64,000 nt of DNA, from positions 496,001 to 560,000 of the forward strand of contig NZ_JAPFGA010000001.1 of NCBI RefSeq assembly GCF_026241135.1, in the 5' to 3' direction. This stretch comes from Galbibacter kalidii (GTDB taxonomy: Bacteria; Bacteroidota; Bacteroidia; Flavobacteriales; Flavobacteriaceae). Each line of letters starts with the position of its first letter. The stretch's first letter is position 1. A program made the position numbers and the translations under genes. Below the pieces are notes generated by a model, which was not told where the DNA came from, ran no database searches, and worked only from the letters and a program-made list of their open reading frames with translations. Below, piece by piece: positions 35,335 through 45,104 of this stretch.

Positions 35335-35982
35335 TTAATTTCTTATGATATAATACCCTTCATCTTCATACTTGGCTTCATCAAAAATAAACAAGGATTT
35401 TGAAAGAGGTTGGTTTGTTTTAAAAGAATTAACAGTAATGGTCGTCTTTGTGCCATTTTTTCCAGTTTGAATCAGGTTATAGATGTGTTTGGTGTGAGCA
35501 TCTATTCCTAATAAAATCTGTTTGATTTCTGAATTACTGTCAATAGGTGTCAATTCTACATATTGGATTTTTCGTCCTTTTACATTTTGTAGAATATCCA
35601 TTTTGTAGTTGAATCCCTTCTGATAGAAAGTAAGCATTTTTGACGGAGTGATCACATCACCTTCATCATCAACTTCACTTTCAATAACAACCTCCTCATT
35701 TTCAGGAATCAGTGTATATGTTTTTTCTCCATCAAACATTTTGGTAGCGCCCATGTAATTAAAAAGGTATTTTTCTTTTTGGAGGGTCACATCCCCGCGG
35801 GTTTCTTGATGGATGTCTTCAGCATTATTGTCTAATGCATATTTAAAATCGATAAATATGTTGTCATAGCTTTTTACCTTGTTATAAACCTCGTCGAGCA
35901 AAGCTTTAGCCTTACTGTCGTTTTGGGCGTTTACTGATAAGGTAATTACTAACGATGCTATTAAAAATCCGATCTTTTTCAT
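35335..35982 (-). CDS. LolA-like outer-membrane lipoprotein carrier
   Basis: A 215-aa periplasmic protein (signal peptide about 1-19, ending SVNAQ). The LolA/LolB fold is indicated by KAKALLDEVYNKVKSYDNIFIDF, GDVTLQKEKYLFNYMGATKMF, YTLIPENEEV and KTTITVNSFKTNQPLSKSLF. It should shuttle lipoproteins between membranes. It lies 3 bp upstream of the LptF/G-type gene in the same orientation and downstream of ftsK. Confidence 0.9.
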   Translation of the reverse strand: MKKIGFLIASLVITLSVNAQNDSKAKALLDEVYNKVKSYDNIFIDFKYALDNNAEDIHQETRGDVTLQKEKYLFNYMGATKMFDGEKTYTLIPENEEVVIESEVDDEGDVITPSKMLTFYQKGFNYKMDILQNVKGRKIQYVELTPIDSNSEIKQILLGIDAHTKHIYNLIQTGKNGTKTTITVNSFKTNQPLSKSLFIFDEAKYEDEGYYIIRN

Positions 35983-36024
35983 GTCTCTTTTCTTTATATT
36001 TTATTTAAAGTTCAAGGTATAATC

Positions 36025-36046
36025 CTTCGACTGTGCTCAGGATAAC
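36025..36046. repeat. Copy of the CTTCGACxGxGCTCAGGA repeat
   Basis: The sequence CTTCGACTGTGCTCAGGATAAC matches the right arm of the inverted repeat at 45152-45173 and part of the block near 10374. It lies in the ftsK-lolA gap, together with a GGTAGTTGA block near 36158. Confidence 0.55.
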
Positions 36047-36175
36047 TGTTTAATGTTAGTTATTTTAAGTTTTTTCTGCTTAACCCGACTGTGTCATTCA
36101 GGTGGGTGTCTCGGCTGCCTTTGGCGACGGCTCGTAGACAGACTTGCTCCGAGGTAGTTGACTAAATTATATCAA

Positions 36176-38602
36176 CTACTGATTAGCTTCATCACTCAAC
36201 AACTGATCCAAAGCTACCATATCGGGCACTAAAACCTGTCTGGCTTTGCTGCCTTCAAATGGCCCTACGATTCCCGCAGCCTCCAATTGGTCGATGATTC
36301 GCCCGGCTCGGTTGTACCCCAGTTTCAGTTTTCGTTGCAATAAGGAGGCAGAACCCTGTTGTGCTGTAACGATCACTTCGGCGGCATCCCTGAACAGTGC
36401 GTCGCGTTCTGCTATATCTACATCAACTCCTGTGCCAGACTCTTCCCCTACATATTCCGGTAACAGATGTGCGTCAGGATATGCACGTTGTGATCCTATA
36501 AAATCGGTTATTTTGTCAATTTCAGGAGTGTCTACAAAGGCACATTGCAATCTTGTGAGATCGTTTCCTTGTGTGAAAAGCATATCTCCACGTCCAATAA
36601 GCTGATCAGCCCCCGGGGAATCCAAAATGGTTCTGGAATCAATTTTAGAAGTAACCCTAAAAGCAACCCTGGCCGGGAAATTGGCTTTGATAATACCGGT
36701 AATTACGTTTACTGAAGGCCTCTGTGTAGCGATAATCAAATGGATTCCGATAGCCCTTGCTAACTGTGCCAAACGGGCAATAGGCGTTTCCACTTCTTTA
36801 CCGGCTGTCATAATAAGGTCGGCAAATTCATCAATAACCAATACGATATAAGGCAGGAATTGATGTCCGTCATTTGGATTCAGCTTTCGTGCTTTAAATT
36901 TAGCGTTATATTCTTTAAGGTTACGAACCATTGCTTTTTTCAACAGTTCATAACGGTTGTCCATTTCAATACAAAGAGAATTCAGGGTATTAATCACTTT
37001 GGTATTGTCTGTAATGATCGCATCTTCAGTATCTGGTAATTTCGCCAAATAATGACGCTCTATTTTGTTGTATAACGTAAGTTCTACCTTTTTGGGGTCT
37101 ACCAGCACAAATTTCACCTCCGCCGGGTGTTTTTTGTATAGGAGGGAGGTCAGGATAGCGTTCAAACCAACCGATTTACCTTGCCCGGTGGCACCGGCCA
37201 TCAACATGTGAGGCATTTTGGCAAGATCCACCACAAAAGTTTCATTACTGATGCTTTTCCCAAAAGCAATAGGCAATTCCATTTCAGCATTTTGAAACCT
37301 TTTGGAGGCGATAACCGATCGCATGGAAACAATGCTCGATTTTTTGTTGGGCACCTCAATACCTATGGTTCCTTTTCCGGGGATAGGGGCAATGATACGA
37401 ATTCCCAAAGCCGCTAATGAAAGCGCAATATCATCCTCAAGGTTTTTGATCTTGGAAATTCTAATTCCGGCAGCAGGAACAATTTCATATAAAGTAATTG
37501 TTGGACCAATGGTAGCTTTTATTTGGGATATTTCGATCTTATAGTTTTTTAGCGTATCGACAATCCTGTTTTTGTTTTCTTCAAGTTCTTCTTGGTCGAT
37601 GGTAATGCTTCCCGCTCCATAATCGTTTAAAAGTTCGAGGGTAGGGAATTTATAATTGCTCAAAGCCAATTTTGGGTCGAACTCACCAAAATCTTTTACC
37701 AGTTTGTTCGATAGCTTATCGGTATCGGTGACCTCTTTTTCTTCCTCTACCTTTTTAACCTCAATTTTCAGTTCACTATCTTCTTCTTTTCCTGTTTTTT
37801 TCAGGGTAGGGGCTTCTTCTTCCTCTTTGTTTAATTTGATTTCGAAGGAATTTTCTATATCGACATCAGAAGTGGTGTCAGCATCTGTATTTAAATTTGT
37901 TGTCGATTCCGGTTGAAGAGTGGTTGTACCGGTAACAGCTTCTTCTGTTTTTTCAGAAGAGCTTGTTTCAGTTTTCTCTTTTTTACTTGATCTAAAAGCG
38001 GCGTCGAATTCCTTTTGAGTGGATTGGAATAAGGATTTTATCTTTTGTGGAGTTATACCCAGACGGATTACCGAATAACTGATCAGAATAAACAACAACA
38101 ATAAACCAATACCAATCTTACCGATATATGCACGAAGGAAATCGTTCATTTCAAAACCAACAACACCACCGAGAAGCGGAGCACTTTCTGCAAAAAAACC
38201 AAATAGAATGGCCAACCAAATACTTATGATGATTCCCCAAAACCATCTGTTAACCAATTTTTTAAACGGAAGGTTAAGGAAGAGGTGTAGCCCCGTTTGA
38301 AAGAGGAGTATCGGAAAAATAAAAGCCGCTATTCCAAAACCTCTGTAAATAAACAAATGACTGACAGATGCCCCGAATTTATTGAGCCAGTTCTTGGCTT
38401 CAGCTTGGCGATCTCCAAATTCTTTAAGTAAGCTTTGATCTTCTTGCCAAGTGGAAAAAAAAGAAATAAAAGCGATAACACAAGCAATACTTAGGAGCAT
38501 TAACAAGCTTCCAAGAATGATTTTATGCTGATTGGAAATCTTGTTTTTCGGAAGTTTTTTAGAAGCAGATTTTTTATTTGTTTTGGTCTTTTTTTTGGCC
38601 AT
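36176..38602 (-). CDS. ftsK: DNA translocase FtsK/SpoIIIE
   Basis: An 808-aa septal DNA pump for chromosome segregation. Four to five N-terminal membrane helices (about 25-185), an acidic/Lys-rich linker (about 190-310), the alpha and beta motor domains (about 320-710) and a C-terminal winged-helix gamma domain (about 735-800; AQQGSASLLQRKLKLGYNRA) are present. Walker A is GATGQGKSVGLN and Walker B is LPYIVLVIDEFADL. The gamma domain reads polar DNA motifs. The gene looks monocistronic or leads into lolA; a 193-bp gap with repeats separates them. Confidence 0.96.
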   Translation of the reverse strand: MAKKKTKTNKKSASKKLPKNKISNQHKIILGSLLMLLSIACVIAFISFFSTWQEDQSLLKEFGDRQAEAKNWLNKFGASVSHLFIYRGFGIAAFIFPILLFQTGLHLFLNLPFKKLVNRWFWGIIISIWLAILFGFFAESAPLLGGVVGFEMNDFLRAYIGKIGIGLLLLFILISYSVIRLGITPQKIKSLFQSTQKEFDAAFRSSKKEKTETSSSEKTEEAVTGTTTLQPESTTNLNTDADTTSDVDIENSFEIKLNKEEEEAPTLKKTGKEEDSELKIEVKKVEEEKEVTDTDKLSNKLVKDFGEFDPKLALSNYKFPTLELLNDYGAGSITIDQEELEENKNRIVDTLKNYKIEISQIKATIGPTITLYEIVPAAGIRISKIKNLEDDIALSLAALGIRIIAPIPGKGTIGIEVPNKKSSIVSMRSVIASKRFQNAEMELPIAFGKSISNETFVVDLAKMPHMLMAGATGQGKSVGLNAILTSLLYKKHPAEVKFVLVDPKKVELTLYNKIERHYLAKLPDTEDAIITDNTKVINTLNSLCIEMDNRYELLKKAMVRNLKEYNAKFKARKLNPNDGHQFLPYIVLVIDEFADLIMTAGKEVETPIARLAQLARAIGIHLIIATQRPSVNVITGIIKANFPARVAFRVTSKIDSRTILDSPGADQLIGRGDMLFTQGNDLTRLQCAFVDTPEIDKITDFIGSQRAYPDAHLLPEYVGEESGTGVDVDIAERDALFRDAAEVIVTAQQGSASLLQRKLKLGYNRAGRIIDQLEAAGIVGPFEGSKARQVLVPDMVALDQLLSDEANQ

Positions 38603-38665
38603 TGGCTACATTTACATTTAAAAGCAAAAATACAAATTACAAACGTACAGTTTCTATTTATATTT

Positions 38666-39019
38666 TTAAAATATTTTGGGAATGTAGATAATAGCCCCGA
38701 TAATTATGGCGGCTACGGCAGCTATAAAAACAGCTCCGGCGGCAATGTCTTTTATAAAACCGATCCTGTGGTGGTGTTCAGGATGAATGAAATCGGCCAT
38801 CTTTTCCACGGCCGTATTTAACCCCTCGATACTCATGACCAAAGCAATAGTTAGGATTTGTAATATCCATTCTGTGGAAGACAATTGGAAGTAGAAGCCG
38901 GCAATGGTCATTACAATAGCAATAATGGCTTGAATCTGTATACTTGTCTCCGTTTTTAAAAGCAGGTACGCCCCTTTTAAGGCGTACCCAATGCTTTTTA
39001 TAGTGTTGTTGCGTTTCAT
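38666..39019 (-). CDS. dgkA: Diacylglycerol kinase (DgkA type)
   Basis: A 117-aa integral-membrane kinase with three helices (about 30-47, 52-68, 92-115) after an amphipathic N-terminus. The active-site pattern is IEGLNTAVEKMADF followed by HHHRIGFIKDIAAGAVF. In this Gram-negative setting it may phosphorylate diacylglycerol or undecaprenol; the short form with HHH is common in Bacteroidota. Its ATG overlaps the stop of tpx by one base, so they are translationally coupled. Confidence 0.92.
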   Translation of the reverse strand: MKRNNTIKSIGYALKGAYLLLKTETSIQIQAIIAIVMTIAGFYFQLSSTEWILQILTIALVMSIEGLNTAVEKMADFIHPEHHHRIGFIKDIAAGAVFIAAVAAIIIGAIIYIPKIF

Positions 39020-39522
39020 TAAGCGTTTAGCGCTACCAAGGCGGATTTGTAGTCAGGTTCATCAACAATCTCTGCTACTTGTTCTGTGTGAATTACTTTT
39101 CCATTTTCATCCAAAACAATAATAACTCTACTTAAAAGCCCTTCCAAAGGTCCGTCGGTGAACTCAAGTCCGTAGTCCTTTCCGAATTGATGTGCCCTGA
39201 AATCGGATACGGGAATGACATTCTCCAGGCCTTCGGCTCCGCAAAATCTTCCCAAGGCAAAAGGGAGGTCTCTTGAGACACAAAGCACTTTTGTGTTTCC
39301 TAATTTTGAAGCTTCCTTATTGAAAGTCCGCACACTGGTAGCACAAGTCCCGGTGTCGACACTTGGAAAAATATTAAGAATTACCTTGCTGCCTTTATAA
39401 TCTGATAAGGACGTAGCGGAGAGGTCTGTTTTTACTAATGAAAAATCGGGAGCTGTACTGCCTTTTTGAGGCAATTCCCCTGATGTATGGATTTGATTTC
39501 CTTTTAATGTTACTGTAGCCAT
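39019..39522 (-). CDS. tpx: Thiol peroxidase
   Basis: A 167-aa peroxiredoxin of the Tpx class that reduces alkyl hydroperoxides with thioredoxin. The peroxidatic Cys60 is in [15 protein letters not shown] and the resolving Cys94 in [25 protein letters not shown] is the typical N-terminal strand. The length is canonical. It overlaps dgkA by one base; no redox operator could be recognised upstream. Confidence 0.95.
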   Translation of the reverse strand: MATVTLKGNQIHTSGELPQKGSTAPDFSLVKTDLSATSLSDYKGSKVILNIFPSVDTGTCATSVRTFNKEASKLGNTKVLCVSRDLPFALGRFCGAEGLENVIPVSDFRAHQFGKDYGLEFTDGPLEGLLSRVIIVLDENGKVIHTEQVAEIVDEPDYKSALVALNA

Positions 39523-39730
39523 AATGATTTTATTTTTTTTGGTGTGGAACTCTTTTAAATGAGTTTATAAAGGTATTAATAATTGAGGATATTTAAAGTA
39601 TGACTTTTTACTTTTTCAGGTACTCATCAGGACGTTTATGGAGCCATTTTATCATAAGAAACTCTAAAAATCCCGCAATTTGAGTAATTTTCAGTTATAA
39701 AAATAGAGTAGTGTTGTGTCTGGAATCGAT

Positions 39731-41185
39731 CTATATCTTCCCTTTCAATTGCTTGATCTTAATGTTGAAGGCAGCATAGAGCAATGTCATAAACGGACTT
39801 ATATAATTGAAGAAGGCATATCCGATATATGCAGTAGTATCAACTCCTAAAACACCACTTTGATACGCACCACAGGTGTTCCATGGCACCAGAACCGAGG
39901 TGACTGTTCCAGAATCTTCCAGGGTTCTACTGAGGTTTTCCGGGGCCAAACCTTTGTCCTTATAGGCTTTGGCATACATTTTACCGGGAACGACAATGGC
40001 CAAATATTGGTCAGATGCCGTTACATTCAATGCTAAACAACTAGCTACGGTACTTGCGAAGAGTCCGAATACTGAATCGAAAGCAGTCAAAAGAGCTTTA
40101 CTGATTTTTGCCAAGGCACCAATAGCATCCATGATGCCTCCAAAGACCATCGCGCAAAGAATGAGCCAAATGGTCCCTAACATTCCTGCCATTCCACCGG
40201 AGGAGAATAGGTCGTTTAGTTTTTCATTATTGGTTTCTACTACTGTGTCTACTGTTATGGCGTTCATCACTCCTTTATATCCTGAAATGAATGTCAAGTC
40301 TTGAGCGCCTGTGATACTTTTTACGATTTCAGGCTGGAAAAACAGAGCAAAAACGCCGCCCAATAAGGTTCCCACTAATAAAGCTAAGAGTGGCGGAGCC
40401 TTTTTAATAATCAGAAAAATAACCACCACCGGAACAATAAACAACCAGGGTGATATGTTGAATGATGCGTCGATTGTTGTGAGTAGCGAAGCTGTATCGG
40501 GAGTTGCCGAAGTGTCCAGATTTAAGCCTATGATAGTAAAAATAATAAGCGTAATGACAATTGTGGGAACGGTTGTATATGCCATATAGCGAATGTGCGT
40601 AAACAAGTCAGTTCCTGCCATGGCGGGCGCTAAGTTGGTGGTGTCACTTAGTGGAGACATTTTATCACCAAAATACGCCCCGGATATTACTGCACCGGCA
40701 GTCATCCCCAAAGAAATACCCAAAGCGTCGCCAATTCCTATCAAGGCGATACCTACGGTGGCAGAGGTGGTCCAACTGCTTCCTGTTGCAATGGAAATAA
40801 TAGCACAAATGATTACACATGCCGCCAAAAAGAAAGTCGGATTCAAAATTTGGAGACCGTAATAAATCATGGAAGGAATCACGCCACTGATGAGCCAAGT
40901 GCCTGCCAAAGCTCCTACAAAGAGCAGGATAAGAATAGCTCCGGCAGTTGATTTAATGTTATTGGCCACTTCTTCCAGCATTTGCTCGTAAGATACCTTA
41001 TTAAAAATACCTACGATAGCAGCCACAGCACCTCCAATCAAAAGGATAAACTGATTGGAGCCACTAAGGGCGTCATCGCCAAAAACAAAAACATTAAATG
41101 CCAAAAGGGCAACCAATATAAAAACGGGGATAAGAGCTTCCCAAATGTTGAGCTCTTTGTTTTGCTTAATCTTTTCGTCTTCCAT
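39731..41185 (-). CDS. nhaC: Na+/H+ antiporter NhaC family
   Basis: A 484-aa inner-membrane antiporter with about 12 helices. NhaC-type signatures include VSYEQMLEEVANNIKSTAGA, SIATGSSWTTSATVGIALIG, GAYFGDKMSPLSDTTNLAPA and SGTVTSVLVPWNTCGAYQSG. It exchanges Na+ for H+, or possibly malate/lactate as in some relatives. It is flanked by gaps on both sides and seems to be a single-gene unit. Confidence 0.92.
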   Translation of the reverse strand: MEDEKIKQNKELNIWEALIPVFILVALLAFNVFVFGDDALSGSNQFILLIGGAVAAIVGIFNKVSYEQMLEEVANNIKSTAGAILILLFVGALAGTWLISGVIPSMIYYGLQILNPTFFLAACVIICAIISIATGSSWTTSATVGIALIGIGDALGISLGMTAGAVISGAYFGDKMSPLSDTTNLAPAMAGTDLFTHIRYMAYTTVPTIVITLIIFTIIGLNLDTSATPDTASLLTTIDASFNISPWLFIVPVVVIFLIIKKAPPLLALLVGTLLGGVFALFFQPEIVKSITGAQDLTFISGYKGVMNAITVDTVVETNNEKLNDLFSSGGMAGMLGTIWLILCAMVFGGIMDAIGALAKISKALLTAFDSVFGLFASTVASCLALNVTASDQYLAIVVPGKMYAKAYKDKGLAPENLSRTLEDSGTVTSVLVPWNTCGAYQSGVLGVDTTAYIGYAFFNYISPFMTLLYAAFNIKIKQLKGKI

Positions 41186-41360
41186 TAAATATGTTTGATG
41201 TTGTAATGTTACGATTTTACGAATTGTTATGCAAGTTCTGCTTGCATACGCTAGTAGAAAATTTTATATATTAATTTTTAAATAGTTTAAAACCAGTATT
41301 TTGAATATTTTTATTTAAATTAATAATTTAATACTATATTATAACCTGATTAACAGCTTA

Positions 41361-42563
41361 TCAGTTTACTATTTTTAGTTCTTGCATGCAAGATTTCATA
41401 CGTTCATAGGTGCGTTCTATATCATTATCTATCCCAATAGAAAAACGAATCAAACCATCAGATAATCCCATTTGCTTTTGTTCTTCCTCAGGGATTTCAG
41501 AAGAAGTGGAACTGCCTGGAGCACTGAATAATGTTTTGTAAAAACCGAGACTTACAGCCAAATATCCAAGATTCTTTTCTTGCATCATTTCCATCAATTT
41601 ATTGGCTTTGTCCAAGGAGCCTACATCGACGGTGAGCATACCTCCAAAACCATATTCTTGGTTCATTTGCTTTTTCATTGTTTTGTGTCCTGTGTGTGAT
41701 TTCAGCCCGGGATAAACCACTTTCAATCCGTTTTTTTCAAAATTTTCAGCTAAATACATTGCATTTTCACTGTGTTTTTTTATTCTGATGTGCAGTGTAC
41801 GCATATTTTTTAAAATGGAAGCAGCCCTTAAGCTGTCCATTGTGCTTCCCAAAAGCATTCCGGCACCGTCGTTAACATCTTTCAGACCTAAACAAAAATC
41901 AGTTGTCCCGCAAACAACACCACCTACGGCATCACTGCTTCCGTTTATAAATTTGGTCAAACTATGGATGACAATATCGGCTCCCAATGTTGCCGGAGCT
42001 ACGCTAAGCGGGGAGAAGGTGTTGTCTACGACCAAAGGAAGATTGTGTTTTTTTGCAAGAGCGGCCAATGCTTTGATGTCGGTGATTTCCAAGAGCGGAT
42101 TACTGATAGTTTCGCAATATAAGACCTTGGTGTTTTCTGTAATGACGGCTTCTACTTTTTCGATATTGGTGGTATCTACAAACGATGTTTTAATATTGAA
42201 CTTTGGAAGAAAATTTTTCATAAAAGCATAGGTGCCCCCGTAAATTGTTCGGCTGGAAACAATATGGTCGCCTGCATTACACAACTGCATAATGACAGCA
42301 GAAATAGCTCCCATTCCGCTTGCGGTGACGTTAGCTGTTTCAGTCCCCTCAAGGGCCGCCATGGCTTCTCCGAGGTATAAATTTGAAGGGGAGGAGTGCC
42401 TGCTGTATAGGTAACAGCCTTCTGTGTTTCCTTCAAAGGTGTCAAACATCGTTTTGGCAGATAGAAAGGTGTAAGTGGATGAATCTGATATGGATGGGTT
42501 TACGCCTCCAAATTCGCCAAAATATTGTAGATCTTGTATGCGGTCTGCTGGATTGAATTTCAT
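41361..42563 (-). CDS. Trans-sulfuration PLP enzyme (methionine gamma-lyase-like)
   Basis: A 400-aa Cys/Met metabolism PLP enzyme. Motifs are YLYSRHSSPSNLYLGEAMAA, SGMGAISAVIMQLCNAGDH, LVVDNTFSPLSVAPATLGAD and VIHSLTKFINGSSDAVGGVV with the Schiff-base Lys. The chain could be methionine gamma-lyase, cystathionine gamma-lyase or homocysteine synthase; sequence alone does not settle it. I use the ATG at 42563 as it precedes the family start KFNPADRIQDL; an earlier start adds 19 residues of no family match. A divergent Lrp-type regulator lies 180 bp away and probably controls it. Confidence 0.88.
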   Translation of the reverse strand: MKFNPADRIQDLQYFGEFGGVNPSISDSSTYTFLSAKTMFDTFEGNTEGCYLYSRHSSPSNLYLGEAMAALEGTETANVTASGMGAISAVIMQLCNAGDHIVSSRTIYGGTYAFMKNFLPKFNIKTSFVDTTNIEKVEAVITENTKVLYCETISNPLLEITDIKALAALAKKHNLPLVVDNTFSPLSVAPATLGADIVIHSLTKFINGSSDAVGGVVCGTTDFCLGLKDVNDGAGMLLGSTMDSLRAASILKNMRTLHIRIKKHSENAMYLAENFEKNGLKVVYPGLKSHTGHKTMKKQMNQEYGFGGMLTVDVGSLDKANKLMEMMQEKNLGYLAVSLGFYKTLFSAPGSSTSSEIPEEEQKQMGLSDGLIRFSIGIDNDIERTYERMKSCMQELKIVN

Positions 42564-42743
42564 TGTAATTGATTTAGATTTATGTACTTTAAAATAAACA
42601 TTATTAAGATTAAAAATCAATATATATGTAATAAATTAGTTTAATTTTCTATATGTTATTAATATTAAAGATATATGTTCTTATTTTTGCTAAAATGAAT
42701 CTGGTAAAGCGAACAATATTCACTTTACAAAAAAACTGAGCAG

Positions 42744-43202
42744 ATGAAACTAGATGCAACAGATAAATCCTTATTAGAATTACTTCAAGAAGATGCCAAA
42801 CAGACCACAAAAGCACTGTCGGTACAGCTAAATCTTTCTAAAACTGCGGTTTACGAACGTATTAGAAAACTTGAAAAAGGAGGAGTAATAAAGGGATACA
42901 CGGCATTATTGGATAAAAAGAAGATTAATAAATCCTTTGTTGTTTTCTGTCATGTCCGTTTAACACAACACTCCAAAGAACATGTCATCGGATTTGAAAA
43001 TGAGGTGATTAAACTTCCTGAAGTTTTAGAATGTTATCACGTAAGTGGGGACTACGACTATATTTTAAAAGTGAACGTGGCTGATATGCCTGCCTATCGC
43101 GATTTTATGACTTCAAAACTGACCTCCTTAAAACACATAGGAAGTACCCATAGCATTTTTATGATCGAAGAAGTAAAAAACACCACTGTATTTAGCCTCT
43201 AA
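42744..43202 (+). CDS. Lrp/AsnC family transcriptional regulator
   Basis: A 152-aa feast/famine regulator. The N-terminal helix-turn-helix (about 1-55; LLELLQEDAKQTTKALSVQL, SKTAVYERIRKLEKGGVI) is followed by a RAM ligand-binding domain (about 65-145; VLECYHVSGDYDYILKVNV). It is divergent from the trans-sulfuration lyase, a standard arrangement for local control by an amino acid such as methionine. A TATTTTTG at 42682-42689 may be its -7 box, though the -33 element is weak. Confidence 0.93.
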   Translation: MKLDATDKSLLELLQEDAKQTTKALSVQLNLSKTAVYERIRKLEKGGVIKGYTALLDKKKINKSFVVFCHVRLTQHSKEHVIGFENEVIKLPEVLECYHVSGDYDYILKVNVADMPAYRDFMTSKLTSLKHIGSTHSIFMIEEVKNTTVFSL

Positions 43203-43287
43203 GATTAAAGACCTCCAAGTTTTTATAACATAAAGATCAGGGAAGGGTCATACTCTTAGATACTCCACGGATAAGATATAGTTATAA

Positions 43288-43333
43288 CGTATTTATACCG
43301 TATATATGCCGTATATATATCGTATATATAGCG
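43288..43333. repeat. 11-bp tandem repeat CGTATATATNN x4
   Basis: Four contiguous 11-bp units begin with CGTAT: 43288 (CGTATTTATAC), 43299 (CGTATATATGC), 43310 (CGTATATATAT) and 43321 (CGTATATATAG), then a partial CG. The period is close to one helical turn, so the TA steps sit on one face of DNA. Function unknown. Confidence 0.75.
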
Positions 43334-43445
43334 TGTTTGATATATACACCCCCTCTATTATAGCCCTGTTATGGTTTCACCCGTTACTTATATATACGTT
43401 TCATGTGGGTGAGTTGATGATAAACGTCTTATTTTAAGATTATTA

Positions 43446-43505
43446 CTTCGACTTCGGACTCCTGACTTCCGACTTCGGGCTTCAGACTCCTGACTCCTGA
43501 CTCCC
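43446..43505. repeat. GACTTC/GACTCC-rich dispersed repeat
   Basis: Successive words such as CTTCGACTTCGGACTCC, TGACTTCCGACTTCGGGC and CTCCTGACTCC. The same vocabulary recurs at 50188-50225 between argB and argF'. Likely a flavobacterial intergenic repeat; no coding sense. Confidence 0.5.
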
Positions 43506-43567
43506 CATCAAGTTATTATTATAACGTTCTTGTTGTGATGTCTTATGATTTTTAAAATGATAGGATG

Positions 43568-43597
43568 TTGCCGTCCCGTAAAACATTTGTATTTTTG
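43568..43597 (+). promoter_or_regulatory. Promoter of lpd
   Basis: TTG (43568-43570), 19 bp, TATTTTTG (43590-43597): a good Bacteroidota -33/-7 pair. The expected start point near 43602 leaves a leader of about 40 bases before the ATG at 43641. Confidence 0.55.
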
Positions 43598-43640
43598 TTT
43601 CTCCATATAATTAAAGTTAAAGTCATTCTAAAAACATAAT

Positions 43641-45044
43641 ATGAACTCATACGATGTAGCCGTAATAGGCTCGGGACCCGGAGGCTATGTTGCAGCCATT
43701 CGCTGTGCGCAACTGGGTATGAAAACAGCCATAATCGAAAAATATGATACCTTAGGGGGAACCTGCCTGAATGTAGGTTGTATTCCGTCGAAAGCACTTT
43801 TGGATTCTTCTCACCATTATGAAGATGCTGTAAGTCATTTTGAAGAACACGGAATCGAAATTCCGGGAGACGTAAAGATAAACCTTGAAAAAATGATTGC
43901 CCGTAAACAAGGGGTGGTCGATCAAACCACGAAGGGAATTGATTTTTTGATGGATAAGAACAAGATCGATGTTTACCACGGAATGGGAAGCTTTAAGGAT
44001 GCTACACATATTGAAATCAAAAAAGATAAAAAAACAGAAGAGATAGAGGCTAAGCATACGATTATCGCTACAGGTTCTAAGCCTTCGGCTTTGCCTTTTA
44101 TTGAAATTGATAAGGAACGTATTATCACTTCAACCGAAGCTTTAAAACTGAAAGAGGTTCCAAAACATCTTGTGATCATTGGTGGTGGTGTTATCGGTTT
44201 GGAATTAGGACAAGTGTACAGCCGATTGGGAGCTGAAGTTTCTGTAGTGGAGTTCATGGATAGGATTATTCCCGGTATGGATGGAGCCTTGTCTAAAGAA
44301 CTTCAAAAATCGTTGAAAAAGAGAGGCATCAAGTTCTATACAAAACACAAAGTAAAAGAAGTAAGCCGAAAAGGGGATGTAGTGACCATCAAGGCTGACG
44401 ACAAAAAAGAAAAAGAAGTATCTTTTGAAGCGGATTACTGTTTGGTAGCTGTAGGAAGACGTCCATATACAGATGGGTTGAACGCCAATAAAGCCGGTGT
44501 GAAACTCAACGATAGAGGGCAGGTGGAAGTGAACGATCATTTACAGACTAATGTCTCCAATATCTACGCCATTGGAGATGTGATCAAAGGAGCGATGTTG
44601 GCACACAAAGCCGAAGAAGAAGGCGTTTTGGTCGCTGAAACTTTAGCCGGTCAGAAACCGCATATCGATTACAATTTAATTCCCGGAGTAGTTTATACAT
44701 GGCCCGAGGTGGCTGCCGTAGGAAAAACGGAAGAGCAACTAAAAGAAGCCGGGGTAAAATATAAATCAGGGCAATTCCCAATGAGAGCTTTAGGAAGGGC
44801 AAGAGCCAGTATGGATATCGATGGTTTTGTGAAAATTTTAGCTGATGCTGAAACAGATGAAGTATTAGGAATTCACATGATCGGAGCACGTACAGCCGAT
44901 TTGATAGCTGAAGCTGTTACCGCAATGGAATTCAGGGCCAGCGCTGAAGATATTTCACGTATGAGTCATGCACACCCAACCTATGCTGAAGCTGTAAAAG
45001 AGGCTGCATTGGATGCTACCGATAGCAGACCACTGCATGCATAG
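43641..45044 (+). CDS. lpdA: Dihydrolipoyl dehydrogenase
   Basis: A 467-aa FAD-dependent E3 component of pyruvate, 2-oxoglutarate or branched-chain dehydrogenase complexes (and glycine cleavage). FAD-binding GSGPGGYVAAIRCAQLG, redox disulfide GGTCLNVGCIPSKALL, NAD-binding IIGGGVIGLELGQVYSRLG, FAD site NIYAIGDVIKGAMLAH and the active-site His region HAHPTYAEAVKEAAL are all intact. It stands alone, which is common for an E3 shared between complexes. Confidence 0.96.
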   Translation: MNSYDVAVIGSGPGGYVAAIRCAQLGMKTAIIEKYDTLGGTCLNVGCIPSKALLDSSHHYEDAVSHFEEHGIEIPGDVKINLEKMIARKQGVVDQTTKGIDFLMDKNKIDVYHGMGSFKDATHIEIKKDKKTEEIEAKHTIIATGSKPSALPFIEIDKERIITSTEALKLKEVPKHLVIIGGGVIGLELGQVYSRLGAEVSVVEFMDRIIPGMDGALSKELQKSLKKRGIKFYTKHKVKEVSRKGDVVTIKADDKKEKEVSFEADYCLVAVGRRPYTDGLNANKAGVKLNDRGQVEVNDHLQTNVSNIYAIGDVIKGAMLAHKAEEEGVLVAETLAGQKPHIDYNLIPGVVYTWPEVAAVGKTEEQLKEAGVKYKSGQFPMRALGRARASMDIDGFVKILADAETDEVLGIHMIGARTADLIAEAVTAMEFRASAEDISRMSHAHPTYAEAVKEAALDATDSRPLHA

Positions 45045-45104
45045 ATGAATTAGAATATCTATACAAACAAGAGACTGTCTAAAAAGCCCTAGGTATACCT
45101 GATT

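Larger units (their letters stand above)
43203..43640. other. Gene-free gap with 11-bp repeats before lpd
   Basis: No gene is seen. It holds the 11-bp tandem repeats at 43288-43333, a stretch rich in GACTTC/GACTCC words (43446-43505) resembling the one at 50190-50225, and the lpd promoter at 43568-43597. Confidence 0.6.

Noticed and set aside
42564-42743. SAM riboswitch ahead of the trans-sulfuration enzyme
   Set aside because: The gap is AT-rich and lacks the GC-rich stems and conserved core of SAM riboswitches.
43288-43333. CRISPR array
   Set aside because: The repeats are only 11 bp, have no spacers and no cas genes are near.
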